64,000 bases of DNA from Leishmania mexicana MHOM/GT/2001/U1103 (GCF_000234665.1 NC_018336.1:785069-849068), one strand, 5' to 3'. Positions 30,481-41,384 are shown, counted from the first letter of the stretch. The notes: generated from the sequence alone by a model not told the origin. Made by a program: numbers and translations.

Positions 30481-32111
30481 TCGCTGCTACGTCACTTGCT
30501 GCATCTTTTTTTCTCTTCGCGCTTCGTTTTCACCGTCGATTGACGCCGTTTTTTTTGTTTTTGTTTACCCGCGAGTGCTGCGAAGGGGAGGAGGTCGTTG
30601 CATGCCTCACACGTGCGCACTCATAAAAAAAAAGAGCGGCTGACCCCCTTCCCCCTCTCAGCTTCGTCGCGCCTCGGCTTTTTTTCTTTTGCCGTGCCGC
30701 GCTGTGTTCGCGTCGGCGTACACGTGTTTCTGCCGCATGTCGATACGATGACTCTTCCTCTGATGCCTTTGTGTCATTTAGCTTGCTGCTGTGCCAAGCT
30801 TGGGTATGCAGGAAAACTTCGCCGCCACCGCTTTTCAAACGACGCCGGAAGAAGAGGAGAGTTCTAGCGGCAGCAACAGGAGGAAAACATGGGAGAGGAA
30901 GCTAAGCGTCGCTGCTCTGCTGGCTTGCTAGGGCAAGAAGGCTCCCTCAGCTTGGAGGCACCCATACGGCAAGGACACGCATACACCCACCTCCACTTGC
31001 CCTCCGGTGTAGTGTGTTTCTGCCCTATCCAACATACAGGTGTAGGGTAGCCGAAACGGCTCCCTCTCCGCTGCCACCCCAGGCAAGCCTCCCTCCTCTC
31101 CGCCAACCCTCTTCACTTGCGAGGGTGGAGAGGGGCCCATCCACAGGCTTATCCTCTGCAAGGGTGTCGTCTCCCTCTCTCTGCCTCTTCCCTTCATGCG
31201 CGCCCGCTCTTCTTCATCTGGCTCTCTTTCTGTCTTTCTCGTGCCCTCTGCCCATTTGCCATGACATCAGTCTTTCCTCTACCTCCTCCTCGTGCGCTGC
31301 ACGCACATACGCGTACACACGTATAGTCTCTCGCTCTCTGCTTGAGGGGGCCTCGTCCTGTGCGCCTCTGGCTCTCTCCATCCTCCCTTGTGCCCCTTCT
31401 TTCGGCATCCCCCGTCGTCGTCGTCGTCTCTCTCTATTACGCGGACTCCACCGCTTTCGTGCTTTAGTACGCGTGCGTGCGTGCGTGTGTGTGTGTTTAG
31501 GAGCAGCGGTCGATTGCCCTTCACCTCTCCGCCCTCCCCCCTTCCTTCCTCCGCGGAGACATTCCTCGGGCCTATTTTCGCTGCCTCTCTCATCTTTTTT
31601 TTTGTTATCACTTTATTCTTTTTTTTTTCCCCGTTGTTGACTGTGGCTGTGGTGACCGTGCGTTCTGCCTTCTTTGCGTTTTTTTTTCGTTGCCCCTCTG
31701 TCCGTCTGCCTGAACATTTTTTTCTTGTTTGTGTGTGTGTGTGTGTGGCGTAATTCAACGTATCCGCGCTCCGCTGTGCGCATCGACGCGTGCGCGTCCA
31801 CTCACGCAAAGAGATCGCGCGAGGTGCGTGTTGCCCCAGCCAGAGTCGACGGCTTCGCATTTTCTGTGCTAGTTATATATAGATATAGATATCTTTCACC
31901 CTCTTGCGTGCAATCTGCTTCGTTGCTGTGCGTCCGGTTGTTTTGCCAGTCTCGTCTCTGTCGTCTGCTGCCTGGTTGGTTCACGTGCTTTGCGTGCACC
32001 TGTACTCGCTTTTCTTTTTTTTTTTGGGCGCACGTGCGAGTGCGTTAGTGTGGGGGTTCTGTGTGCCCCACGCAAGTGCTTCAGAAAAACGAGGAAAAGA
32101 AACAGTAGAAC
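30481..32111 (+). other. Intergenic/UTR spacer
   Basis: 1631 bases without a supported gene. The second half (from about 31130) is strongly pyrimidine-rich with T8-T10 runs, GT runs near 31480-31495 and 31730-31747, and a TATAGATATAGATAT tract at 31874-31893. It presumably contains the splice acceptor of the second histidine-phosphatase gene. Confidence 0.6.
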
Positions 32112-33974
32112 ATGCAAACTTCAACGCACACTGCACTGGCGGCGCGTGCGCTACGCCACGCACTGACAGCATACGCAAGTGCTCCTCGACTGCCGGGCGG
32201 GGCATCGCCGTGTTGCTGCCACAGCGCTATTCGAGTACCCCGCATGGTGTGGGTCGGTGCGGCTGCGTCGGTGATGCCTGTGACACTCGCTTCTTCGCAT
32301 CGGTGCGCATCCTCCAAAGGATTCTCGAAGAACAACACACCGTCACCGCCACCGCCACCGGTGCCGCCGTCTTCTGCTGTGCTGGAGGGTAGCGCGACAC
32401 CTCGCTGGATTTCGACTCGCAAGCCAAATGGCGAGCAGCGCATGTCCATCTCGATTCGCAGCACCGAGCAACGACAGGTCGCCCGCCGACAACCGCCGAC
32501 AGCCTCATCAAGCGCCGCTTTCCTACCTCGGGATGTGCTTGCTCCGGCGAGCCGCCCCGCCTCTGCCGTTGAGGCAACGCCCGAACCAGCCTCGTCGTCC
32601 CAGGTCCCAGAGAAGCAGGACGCTGCGTCAACGCCGATCCTTGATAATGTGCGTTCTTCCTCTTGCACTGCGGCACCGCCGCCGTTCTCCGCCAGCAGCG
32701 ATCAGCGTTCCAATCAGGACAACAAGTGCATCCACAGAACACACACTCTGACGTCCAAGCCTCCGCCATCAGCGTCTTCCACGTCATCAAGGGGAGCAGC
32801 GGCTCCGTCGTCGCCACCCTCAGCACCATCTTCAACCACCGACGCACCAAGATGCGGCCATGACGCTGAGCCGGAGCGTCCTCACGGCGCAGCGTCGTCC
32901 GCTGCATCACCGTCTGCACCCGGGTCGTCGGCGGTCGCCAATTCGCAAAGGACAGCCGCGTCGCACTCGCTGCTTTACTCGGTGTCTCGCTTTACAGAGC
33001 CCGTCAAGCGCATTATTTTAATCCGGAACGGCCGCAGCGAGGCCAACGAGGATGTGAGGGCGTACGTGCAGACACCAGACTGGCGCATTCCATTGGTAGA
33101 GGAGGGAAAGCGCGAGGCGATCGCGGCGGGACGCGCCCTGAGCGAGCTCATCGGGGATGATCCCGTGTACTTTTACTACTCTCCGTACATCCGATCGCGG
33201 CAGTCGCTGCGGTACGTGCTGCAGGGCTTTGACGAGGCCCGGTTAAGTGGGCTGTCACACTCGCAGGAGTGGTGGGAGGATGAGGAAACCCCCGGTGTTG
33301 CATCAGCGGCAGCGGCTGCAGAGTCCTTGACACTCAAGTGCGCCAACGCATCGGCGGACGAGGCGGGCACGCCACCTCTACTCGTCCCGGCCCCATCAGC
33401 GATCTCTACCCACGCGACTTCTTCCGACGCGCACTGCTGTTTCCATCGCGACCCATCTCTTGTGCTGAACAGAGGCACGAGCAACAACATCATTGGCGTC
33501 CGCGAAGATGTTCGGCTTCGAGACGGCGACATTGGCCGCTACACGAGCGCCGACGAGCTCATGCACCACCTTGAGGAGCGTGAGCGATACGGCCGGTTCT
33601 TCTACCGCTTCCCCTTTGGCGAGAGCGGCGCGGACGTCTGTGACCGCGTCACCTCCTTCCTCGACGCGTTTCAGCGCGAGCGGGTCGAATTTCCAATGGA
33701 CACCAGCGTCGTCATCATCACCCACGGGCTGACGATGCGCATGTTTATCAAGCGCTGGTTCTACCTCACGGTAGAGACGTTCCACAAGATGAAGTCGCCA
33801 CCACCTGGGTCGTTGTGCACATTGACTCGCTTGCACCACCGCAGCTGCTTCCGCCTCGACGAATGCTGCGTGGAGTCGATGAACCTGCCGCTGTCGCTGA
33901 ACGAGTTCAACGGATACAAGTATCGCAACAAGCAGCTGCTGGGTTCCATGAGCTCCGGTGCCCCGTATATGTGA
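32112..33974 (+). CDS. Histidine-phosphatase-like protein with catalytic His replaced by Asn (putative pseudoenzyme), 620 aa
   Basis: The C-terminal half (residues ~295-600) is a paralogue of the upstream protein: TPDWRIPL, YSPYIRSRQSLRY, FYRFPFGESGADVCDRV and IITHGLTMRMFIKRWF are shared almost block for block. The RHG nucleophile motif, however, reads RNG (R305-N306-G307; codon AAC at 33027-33029), while the second His (H538) and the FGE acid are kept. Without the phosphorylated His, normal phosphatase or mutase activity is not expected. A ~90-residue Ser/Ala/Cys-containing insert lies between YSPYIRSRQ and the RLRDGDIGRY block. The N-terminal ~290 residues are Ser/Pro/Ala/Thr-rich; the extreme N-terminus lacks acids and has several Arg residues, so a mitochondrial presequence is possible. 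The frame is intact, arguing for a maintained pseudoenzyme rather than a pseudogene. Confidence 0.85.
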   Translation: MQTSTHTALAARALRHALTAYASAPRLPGGASPCCCHSAIRVPRMVWVGAAASVMPVTLASSHRCASSKGFSKNNTPSPPPPPVPPSSAVLEGSATPRWISTRKPNGEQRMSISIRSTEQRQVARRQPPTASSSAAFLPRDVLAPASRPASAVEATPEPASSSQVPEKQDAASTPILDNVRSSSCTAAPPPFSASSDQRSNQDNKCIHRTHTLTSKPPPSASSTSSRGAAAPSSPPSAPSSTTDAPRCGHDAEPERPHGAASSAASPSAPGSSAVANSQRTAASHSLLYSVSRFTEPVKRIILIRNGRSEANEDVRAYVQTPDWRIPLVEEGKREAIAAGRALSELIGDDPVYFYYSPYIRSRQSLRYVLQGFDEARLSGLSHSQEWWEDEETPGVASAAAAAESLTLKCANASADEAGTPPLLVPAPSAISTHATSSDAHCCFHRDPSLVLNRGTSNNIIGVREDVRLRDGDIGRYTSADELMHHLEERERYGRFFYRFPFGESGADVCDRVTSFLDAFQRERVEFPMDTSVVIITHGLTMRMFIKRWFYLTVETFHKMKSPPPGSLCTLTRLHHRSCFRLDECCVESMNLPLSLNEFNGYKYRNKQLLGSMSSGAPYM

Positions 33975-35590
33975 ACCGTCGCGTGCCGCGGCAGTGCCCA
34001 TCTACGTGTGTGTGTGTGTCTGTGCCTCTCCTTCCCCTACCATATGGACGGTCAGCTACATGAGCGCCTTTTGTTTTGCTTGGGATGGCGGCCGTGTATG
34101 AGGAGACGGAGTCCGGCAGAGGGCATTTTGAGTGGAGGCACAACGGCAGTGGGGGAGGGACGGAGGCGCTGGACATCGTGTTCATTCGCCTCGTTCACTT
34201 GAGTGACTGGCATGCCCGCCGTTTTCTTTGTCTGCGCGCGCTTCTCCTCGTCGCGCATCTATGCAAGACGGGTGGGTGAGTGGGGGGCTGGAGAGTACGG
34301 GAAGATGGAGGGATGGACGTGGGTGTAGGTGGGCAGAGAAGGGGGTCCATGATGGTGCTGCTGGACTTTGTTCTCCCTCTTTCTACCCGTTTCACTCCCT
34401 TAGTCCTGCCTTCCACCGCCGCCCCGCACCCTTCAGTGCCTCCCACTCGGTATCCCGCCTTCAGCGGCCATCACTTGTCTCCGAGTCTCTTCCCGCCACG
34501 GTGCTCTGCTTCTCTCTCTTTGTTTTGTTTTTTTGCCTTGGTTATTTTCTGCCCGTTTCTCTGTCCGTTTGCAGTGCTGCGTGCGCACCCGCCTGTGATG
34601 GGTCTTCTTCCGTTCTTTGTTTTTTTATATCTCTCTGTGCACCGCTGGATCAGTCCCGGGGGGGGGGGAGGACGCACCGCGAACAAGCCAAGCGTAGATG
34701 AGCGAAAATAAGTGTGTGCGTGTGCGCGTGTGTGGAGGCGCGCAACTGGACACGCCCACGGTGAGGGAGCCATGCTGGAGAGCAGCGCACATCCAGGGAT
34801 ACATACCCAGAGAGGTGCCCTGGCCCACAGAACTGTACGGCCATCTGTGCCGTGCCTTTTTTTTTGCTCTTTGGTATGCGGATGTGTTTCTCAACCTTCT
34901 GTGTGCCTCTATGCGTGCGTGCGAGAAGGGCTGAGGGGTAGTGGTGGTGGTGGTGGCGGCTCTGGTTGGGAGATTTCACCTTTGCCCTGTCATCGACCGC
35001 ACCCGCACGCTTAGTGTTCATTGACCCTTGCTGTGGACTACAAGAGAGAGAGAGAGAGACAGACAGACAGCAGCCCGGAGCAAAAAAAAAGATGCCTTGC
35101 CTCTGTTGGCGAAAATTTTGCCCTTCCCTCAACGACCGCCTCCACCGTCTGCCCGTTGACGGGCCTGCACAAGCGCAGATGCCGCCCGCCTTACGTTTCC
35201 CTCGTAGAGGCGGTGCATCGCGTGATTGCGCGTGTGCTCGCTTCCACTTCCATTGCGCCATAGCTTACTTTGGCTTCCCTGTCGTTATCATCTTATGGCC
35301 TCCACTTCTCTCTTACGGCACCCCGTGAAAACACCATGGCTCGTTCGTTGGTGTAATACATATACTTTTTCGTCTCGCGCCCTCCTGCGTGCACGTGTCT
35401 CACTGCTGCTCGCGCACACACGCACGTCGGCCGCCAGATCCGTATACTCGTCAAAGGGCAAGGACATCTTTGAACGTGCATGTCAAGGTAAAGAGGTACC
35501 ACACGTACCCACGCAGACAGGCACCGACGAGGAGAAAGCTTTATTGTCCCAAAGGCGGCAGTACCCAGACGACTCGCGTGCGTACGAAAA
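33975..35590 (+). other. Intergenic/UTR spacer, with a small reading frame near its end
   Basis: 1616 bases whose only coding candidate is the small frame at 35295-35594. It contains an 11-base G run at 34658-34668, a (GA)n tract at 35043-35062, T-rich stretches at 34526-34545 and 34859-34868, and a CTCACTGCTGCTCGCG pyrimidine-rich stretch with AG near 35438 that could be the splice acceptor of the zinc-finger gene. Confidence 0.55.
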
Positions 35591-35594
35591 ATGA
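35295..35594 (+). CDS. Small reading frame overlapping the zinc-finger gene start by ATGA (uORF or small gene)
   Basis: A 99-codon frame from ATG 35295 ends with TGA at 35592-35594, overlapping the next gene's ATG (35591-35593) in the tetranucleotide ATGA. Residues 1-50 are Arg/Ser/Leu-rich with no acids, resembling a mitochondrial presequence. The end (KGKDIFERACQGKEVPHVP, then QRRQYPDDSRAYEK) looks protein-like. Third-position GC is lower than in neighbouring genes, which weakens the case. It may be an upstream ORF in the zinc-finger mRNA leader, a genuine small gene, or chance. If the splice acceptor is near 35438, its ATG would not be in the mature zinc-finger mRNA. Confidence 0.3.
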   Translation: MASTSLLRHPVKTPWLVRWCNTYTFSSRALLRARVSLLLAHTRTSAARSVYSSKGKDIFERACQGKEVPHVPTQTGTDEEKALLSQRRQYPDDSRAYEK

Positions 35595-36250
35595 AGTGTG
35601 TCGTCTGTGACGCGGACAAGGCGAGCTACCGGTGCCGTGCGTGCCGTTCTGCGTACTGTTCTTCGCAGTGCTACAAGAAACACCGCATGTCGAGCGAGGA
35701 GGCCGCGGCGGAGGCGGCAAACATCAACGCCGCGACATCGTCGTTTGCGCATCTCTGCGAAAACGTTGTGGCTGCCCAGCGGCCACAGAAGGAGCGGGAT
35801 GCGAGGCGGCAGCGCACCGAAGCCGAATCGGACGTCTTCTCAGACGTGTCGCGAGAGAAGGCCACTGCCGCCGGTGCTGCGCACCGGTCAGAGAACGACG
35901 CACCGCCGTCATCGACTGCTCCGGCAGTGGAGGGGTCTTGGAAAACCGCCACAGAAGCGTCGGAGGCAAACGGACCCGCCTGTGCTGAACCGCAGCCGTC
36001 GGCACGGACGGAGTACGCCGGGGACGCTGATGCGGTGTACATTCTGCAGGAGAAGCATCTCGGCGCCTTAGCACACAATCCGCGAGTGCGGAGTGCGCTG
36101 CGCAGTCCATCACTGCAGAAGCTCATCAAAACCATTGACAGCAGTCGCTCCCGGCTGGACGCGCTGGAGGCGGCGCAGTACAACAACGCCGACTTCAGGG
36201 ACTTTTGTGATGAGGTGATGCGCGTGATTGCGGAGGTGGAGGGCCGGTGA
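35591..36250 (+). CDS. HIT-type zinc finger protein, HIT1/ZNHIT3-like, 219 aa
   Basis: The N-terminus is a zf-HIT finger: C3-C6, C15-C18, C23-C27 and H31, with the typical CRACRSAYCSSQCYKKH order. The usual eighth ligand (a Cys 3-6 residues after the His) is absent; the next Cys is C56. The middle (residues ~60-150) is Ala/Glu/Ser-rich linker. The C-terminal ~70 residues, with ILQEKHLGALAHNPRVRSAL then LQKLIKTIDSS and FRDFCDEVM, match the C-terminal helical region of ZNHIT3/Hit1 that binds the Rsa1/NUFIP-type partner during box C/D snoRNP assembly. Size is modestly above that of ZNHIT3 (~155 aa) because of the linker. The predicted role is as a nuclear assembly factor for box C/D snoRNPs, by family inference. 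Confidence 0.82.
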   Translation: MKCVVCDADKASYRCRACRSAYCSSQCYKKHRMSSEEAAAEAANINAATSSFAHLCENVVAAQRPQKERDARRQRTEAESDVFSDVSREKATAAGAAHRSENDAPPSSTAPAVEGSWKTATEASEANGPACAEPQPSARTEYAGDADAVYILQEKHLGALAHNPRVRSALRSPSLQKLIKTIDSSRSRLDALEAAQYNNADFRDFCDEVMRVIAEVEGR

Positions 36251-36515
36251 GAGTTCTGCGCAGGGCCTCATCCTCGCACAGCAGGGGGTGACGTTGGTAA
36301 TATGTCTTATTCAAGTGGGAGCAGTTGCTGCGAAGCCCTGGATGGAGAAGAGGGAAGCCACAGTCGTGCCTCGGCACACATCCTTGGGCCAAGAGCCCTA
36401 CTCCTCTTCATCTTTTTGACCACATCTCTCACGCTCTTTGCTGCACGCCCGCTTCCGTGAAGGATCACGCCACGGCTGTCGAAGCGGAGTACCCCCCCTC
36501 CCTCCCTCCACATTA

Positions 36516-36537
36516 ACACACACACACACACACACAC
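36516..36537 (+). repeat. CA dinucleotide repeat
   Basis: Eleven AC units in the spacer after the zinc-finger gene. Confidence 0.85.
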
Positions 36538-37782
36538 CAACACACGAAAAAAATGCAAACTCTACTGATAAAGAATGAGCTCGCTAGCGCGTACGTGCAA
36601 GGGCGGAAGATATGCGCATATGGTCGTGTGTGTGTGTGCTTGCCGGTATGCACTGCTGCCGAGAGCGGAGGGACAATTCGGTTGTCTTGCCGTTGACACT
36701 CTGTCGCCCCCCAGCCCCCTTCACGGTGATGTGAGCGAACGGTTACCCTGAACATGAGAAGGCAGCAAAACAAGCCAAAGGACGAATGATGCTGAGCTGT
36801 TCTCTGGCGTCTGCGTTTTCTTGCTGCTCTCCATTCGCCTCTCTCCTGCGCTGACCGACTATCAACTCTTCTCCCTCCTCTTCTTCCTCCTCTTCTTCCT
36901 CACTGTCTCCCGTTGTGCGTCTGCACCGTTTCATGTCCGCCAACGCGCCTGTGTAACATACATGGTGCCACGTGTTGGTTTGACTCCGCATCCCTCCTCC
37001 TCACCACCTCCTCCCCTCTGTTGTACGCACGTGCCCGCATTCGTGCGCATGGGCAATGAGCGTGGCTCACAAGCTTGCCTACACACATCCACTGGTCCAT
37101 TGGCGTAGATCCCTTTTCGTTTGCTTTGTTGTCTGTTACCCCGGCCAGCCCTTCCTCCCCGCAGCACGCAGGGCCCCCACATCGACGGAGGGGCTCTCTT
37201 TCTTTTAGACATCGTTAGCAGCTGAACGCCCGCTTTCCGTGACGGCACTTTCTTGTCTGAACATTTTCCTCTGCTCTCATTCTACTTTTTTTTCGTTGTC
37301 TGCCGCACGCCGTCGCCCACTTCCGGCAAGTACACGGCACACGCCGCGTGACACAGAGCGTAGCATCTCTCTCCCTCCCACTGTGTGTGTGTGTCTTGCC
37401 CCCGTCCCCTTTCTTTGACTCTCGCCTCGCCATTGGCGCTCATTGTTCGAAATTTTTTTTCCCACTGCTCAAGAGCTGGACCGCGTGTGCTTCGAACGTC
37501 AAGAGCGCAAACCGCAAGCATCTGTGTATCGGAGTTTGAGCGAGGGAGAGGGGCAAGAGAGAGAGCGTGAGTGATCAACGCGCGACGCAGACGCACTGGT
37601 TGAGCAGGTTCAACATACGGACAGCACACAAACGACGTGCTCGCGACGCAACGAAACGGAGCTGTGCGAGTGCGAAGAGCGAGTGGGAGGGAGGGAAGCA
37701 ACGAAGAGGAAGAGATAGAAACACTTGCTTCTGTTGCCCTTGGCACTCGCCCTGGAAAACAACACAAACAAATCGAAGGAGA

Positions 37783-37784
<2 letters not shown>

Positions 37785-37814
<30 letters not shown>
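37785..37814 (+). repeat. CA dinucleotide repeat (15 units)
   Basis: Fifteen uninterrupted AC units within an A/G-rich, gene-free stretch. Confidence 0.9.
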
Positions 37815-37816
<2 letters not shown>

Positions 37817-38153
37817 GAGGAGCGACACAGCACAGGCGCCGTACTCACCGGCATTCTCCATAAGCGCAAAGCAACACGAAGGGGAAGAGAGCCGGCACTA
37901 CCCTTCTCGCCCCTCTTCGCTCCCGCATCACCTCTCGTTTTTTTTTCACCACCACCGCCACCTTCTCCTGACAACTCTCCTCGTGGGAGTTCAAAGGCCG
38001 TGCATCAAGCACCAACAAAATACAAACACCCGAACCACAGGGAAAGAGAGAACTGTAAGCTTAACGTAGAAAGCACACAAACAGTGGACGCTACTAAGCA
38101 ACCAGGGGCACAGGCACGGACGCATACATACATCCCCCAGGTAGGGTGTGCAG

Positions 38154-38178
38154 ATATATTATATATATATATAATATA
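38154..38178 (+). repeat. TA-rich tract
   Basis: About 25 bases of ATAT-type alternating A/T with minor interruptions, near the boundary between A-rich and T/C-rich DNA; easily unwound, in a GC-rich genome context. Confidence 0.85.
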
Positions 38179-38959
38179 AGGCGAAAAAAGGAGCGAGCAT
38201 CGAGCTTGTCGGAACTTCCGCGGAGCGCATGCACAGAGGCGAGCGCACAAGCGGCAGAAAAACAAACCAAAAATACCCCCTCCCCTCCCCCAAAAAAACC
38301 CGAAGACACACACGCCCTTTCCCCCAAGAAAACGTTCGAGGGACAACGACAAAGCGCGCGCGCGCGTGAGCGAGGAAGGCGGAGGTAGCAGGTGCAGGCT
38401 TTTTTGTACTACGCAAACACATACACAAGACGCACTCCGGTGTACATAATTCGAAAAGGGACAACGGAACACATTTTTTTTTTCCTCGTTCGACGAAGCG
38501 ACGAAGCATCTTCGTCTGCGTTACACTTTTATTTTGTTTCGTTGCTTCGTTCTATTTTGCGCATTCCTTTTTTCCTCTTTGCCTTTTTCTTTTCAGAAGC
38601 TTGCACACACAAACACACACGCACGCACACCCACCCACCCACACGCACGGACACACAACGGCCGCCTTTTCTTCATTTTTCGTCCTAGGGCCTCTCTCTC
38701 CGTCTCTCTGCGTCCTTTGGTCCTTTTTTCTCCAGCAAGAACGGCTACATATTCGCCCATAGCCGCAGGCCCCCCTAACCCTTTGTCCCTCCCCCTCCCC
38801 TCCCTGCCACTGTTGCCACCCACTCCTCCCCAGATTTTCACATTTGAATTTCAAACGAATCCCTCCCCCCTCCTACCTCAGCAACGCGGAAACGCAGCGG
38901 ACGACCATACGCGCTTAACGGCACTCTTCTTGACCCCCTTCTTCGTCTTTCTTCTAAAC

Positions 38960-38982
38960 ATATATAATATATATATATATAT
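38960..38982 (+). repeat. TA-rich tract
   Basis: About 23 bases of TATA-type alternating sequence, about 0.8 kb downstream of a similar tract and within T/C-rich DNA. Confidence 0.85.
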
Positions 38983-40289
38983 CATTCTTGTGAAACCCTG
39001 CTCTTTTCGTCGTTGGCCCCCCCCTTTCGCTTCGTGTTTTGCTTGCTGCTGGGGCGCTTCTTCCTTTTTTTCTCCCGCCTCCCTCTCTTTGGTTTCTGTG
39101 TACGGGTGCGTGAGCTGTAGAGTGACGCAGTGCTCATCACGTTTGTTTTGCGCAGGCTCTGACGCTCGTCTCCGGTCCCCCTCCCGTCCCCTCAGCATCG
39201 CTCATTTTTCCTCCTTTGTTTTCGTCCCAACGCACTCTTTCGTTCGGTTTTAGCGGCTTTCGTTTACGTGACTTTTAGGCCTTCTGGTGATTCCTGTTTG
39301 TGTGGGCGTCTTTGCATTGTTGCTGCTGCTGCTGCTTCTAGTAGGGCTCACTTCCGTCTCTGCAGACTTTCGCAGGCTCCTCCTCTTTTCTCTCTGCGCC
39401 CCGGTCTCCTTTGCCTGCTCAGCACGGCAGTGGATCCCCCTGTTGCTCCACCATATATTTTCACGTCTGTGGTGAAAGTGGACCGAGCAGGCCACTGCCA
39501 AGTATCGTTGCTTTTTTTTTCCTTCTGTGCGCCTTGAATCCTACACGAGGAATAGCGAAGTCTTTGTGCCTACACACCCACACGAGTCCTATCCCGCTTC
39601 CCTCTGTCTTTCTCGCTTCGACTCTTTTTCCTGTCTTCTACCCTCATCCTCCTGCTCGATTCGTCTGCCATTCTTTCCCTCCCCACTTCTTCTCTTCGCT
39701 CGCGCGGGAGGCCCGTCTTTTGGTGCTGGAGTTGCGTCCTCTTCACATCTCTCTCTTGCGCACCTTGGTCGGTCCCAGAGCCCGCTACACACCGACACAC
39801 AGGCACCTAAAGCCCACTTTTGCTGGCTCGCAGCAGTTGGGTGGTCGCGAAGGTCTCTCTACCCTTTCTCCGCTCCTCTTGTATCGTCCTTTGCGTGTGC
39901 CGTTCCCAGTGCTGTTGTGCTACTTTGTTCCTTGTATCATTTTTCTGCCCTGGCACAGCCGAAGCACTTCCTCAGAGTCCTCCTCCCCTTGTGTTGCGTC
40001 TCTTCGCCCACTCCGCTCCCCTCCTCTCTCTCTCGTTGATTTCCCTTTTTTTTGTTTTATCTGTTGTCTTGCGCATCTTCTCCCGTTCTGTTGGCGTCTC
40101 CTGCGTCGCCCAATCAAGCGTTTCGGTGTGGTCGTCTCCTCTTTTTTTTTCGTACTTGTGTGTGCTTTACCTCCTGGAGGTGGCTCAGCCACGTACCGTG
40201 GCGACGGCGTTCTCTTCCTCTCTTGGGCTCTGCTCTTGCTCTTGCCTTTCCTCCCCACACCTCCCTTCTCTTTTCTGTCTTCGTCCTCG

Positions 40290-40325
40290 TTGTTTGTTCG
40301 TTTTTTTTTGTTTGTTTGTTTGTTG
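40290..40325 (+). repeat. TTTG/T-rich simple repeat
   Basis: Repeated TTTG units flank a run of nine T in the leader region of the RRM-protein gene. Confidence 0.8.
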
Positions 40326-41384
40326 GCACTCTGTCGTGTGTGTGGGGAGCTGCTTCATCGTTGAGAGTGTCCAGAGTTGCCCTTTCTCGCCCCCTTTTAA
40401 ACAAGAAAGACGTTTGCCAGGCACTCCCATACGCACACGCACACGCACCGAAGAGCACAGGCGGCACTCTCTAAACACCTGAGGCAAAAGTTGACGAGAA
40501 CAGAAAACAAGGACAACGGTGTTCCTCCCCCTCTTTTCTCTGTCACATACAAGGTACATATCTACCTATATATCTATATCTATCTATACACTGATCTCTC
40601 TCTCTATTACTGTTATTGGTATCCGTGCTCCGTCTCCGCCCACCTCTGTCTCTCTCTCTGCTCTTACCTTCTCCATTTCGGAGGAGGTGTGTGTGTGTGT
40701 GTGTGCTTGAGTGCTTGTCGCTGCGGATTCTTTGATCTGGGCGTTTGTCGACGTGCGAGGCGTATGTATGTTTGCTTTGTAGCGGTGCTTTACCATCATA
40801 ATCTTGCCTTTCTTTTCGTCAGCTTTTAGACCCTCCCCCTCCCTCCCTCCCAACTCCGACTTGTTGCCGCTCGGTGACTGAGGACCGTTGTTGTTGTCTT
40901 GCCTTCTTCTTTGTTCTCTGTTCTCGCGCTCTCTCTCGCCCTCTCCCTCTCGGTGAGTGACTGTGCCTTTTTCGCGCACTTTCCTTTCGTTGCGGACGTT
41001 TTGTTTTTCTCCCGTTTCCACATCCTTCGTTGCCTATTCTTCTTCCCGCGCCACTCCTTGTCTTTTTCATTTTTTTTGTAATTACTCACCGTTCGCGCTG
41101 CTTTCTCCGTCACTTGCGCTTCGTGCCACCTGGGCCACGCCGGGCACACAGTTTTTCGTTTATAATTATTTCGTGCTTCCGTTGCCGTTCTGCCGCTCGT
41201 TGTCTTGTGGGATCTCTTTGCTTCTCGCTCGCTGCCCCTCTGCTCGCCGGCTCCCCTTTCTCTGGCGCGTGTGTGCTCCGTTCCCTTTTTCGTATTTGGC
41301 CTCCCCACCGTTCGTCTTGTCCGCGAAGGACTTCTTCGTCACTTCCTTCGTTGGCGCTATCTCCCTTCCACGTGCGTGTCGCCG

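Noticed and set aside
37282..37974. 230-codon minus-strand frame
   Set aside because: Includes translated CA repeat (Val-Cys run) and low-complexity Ser; the opposite strand shows only tract DNA.
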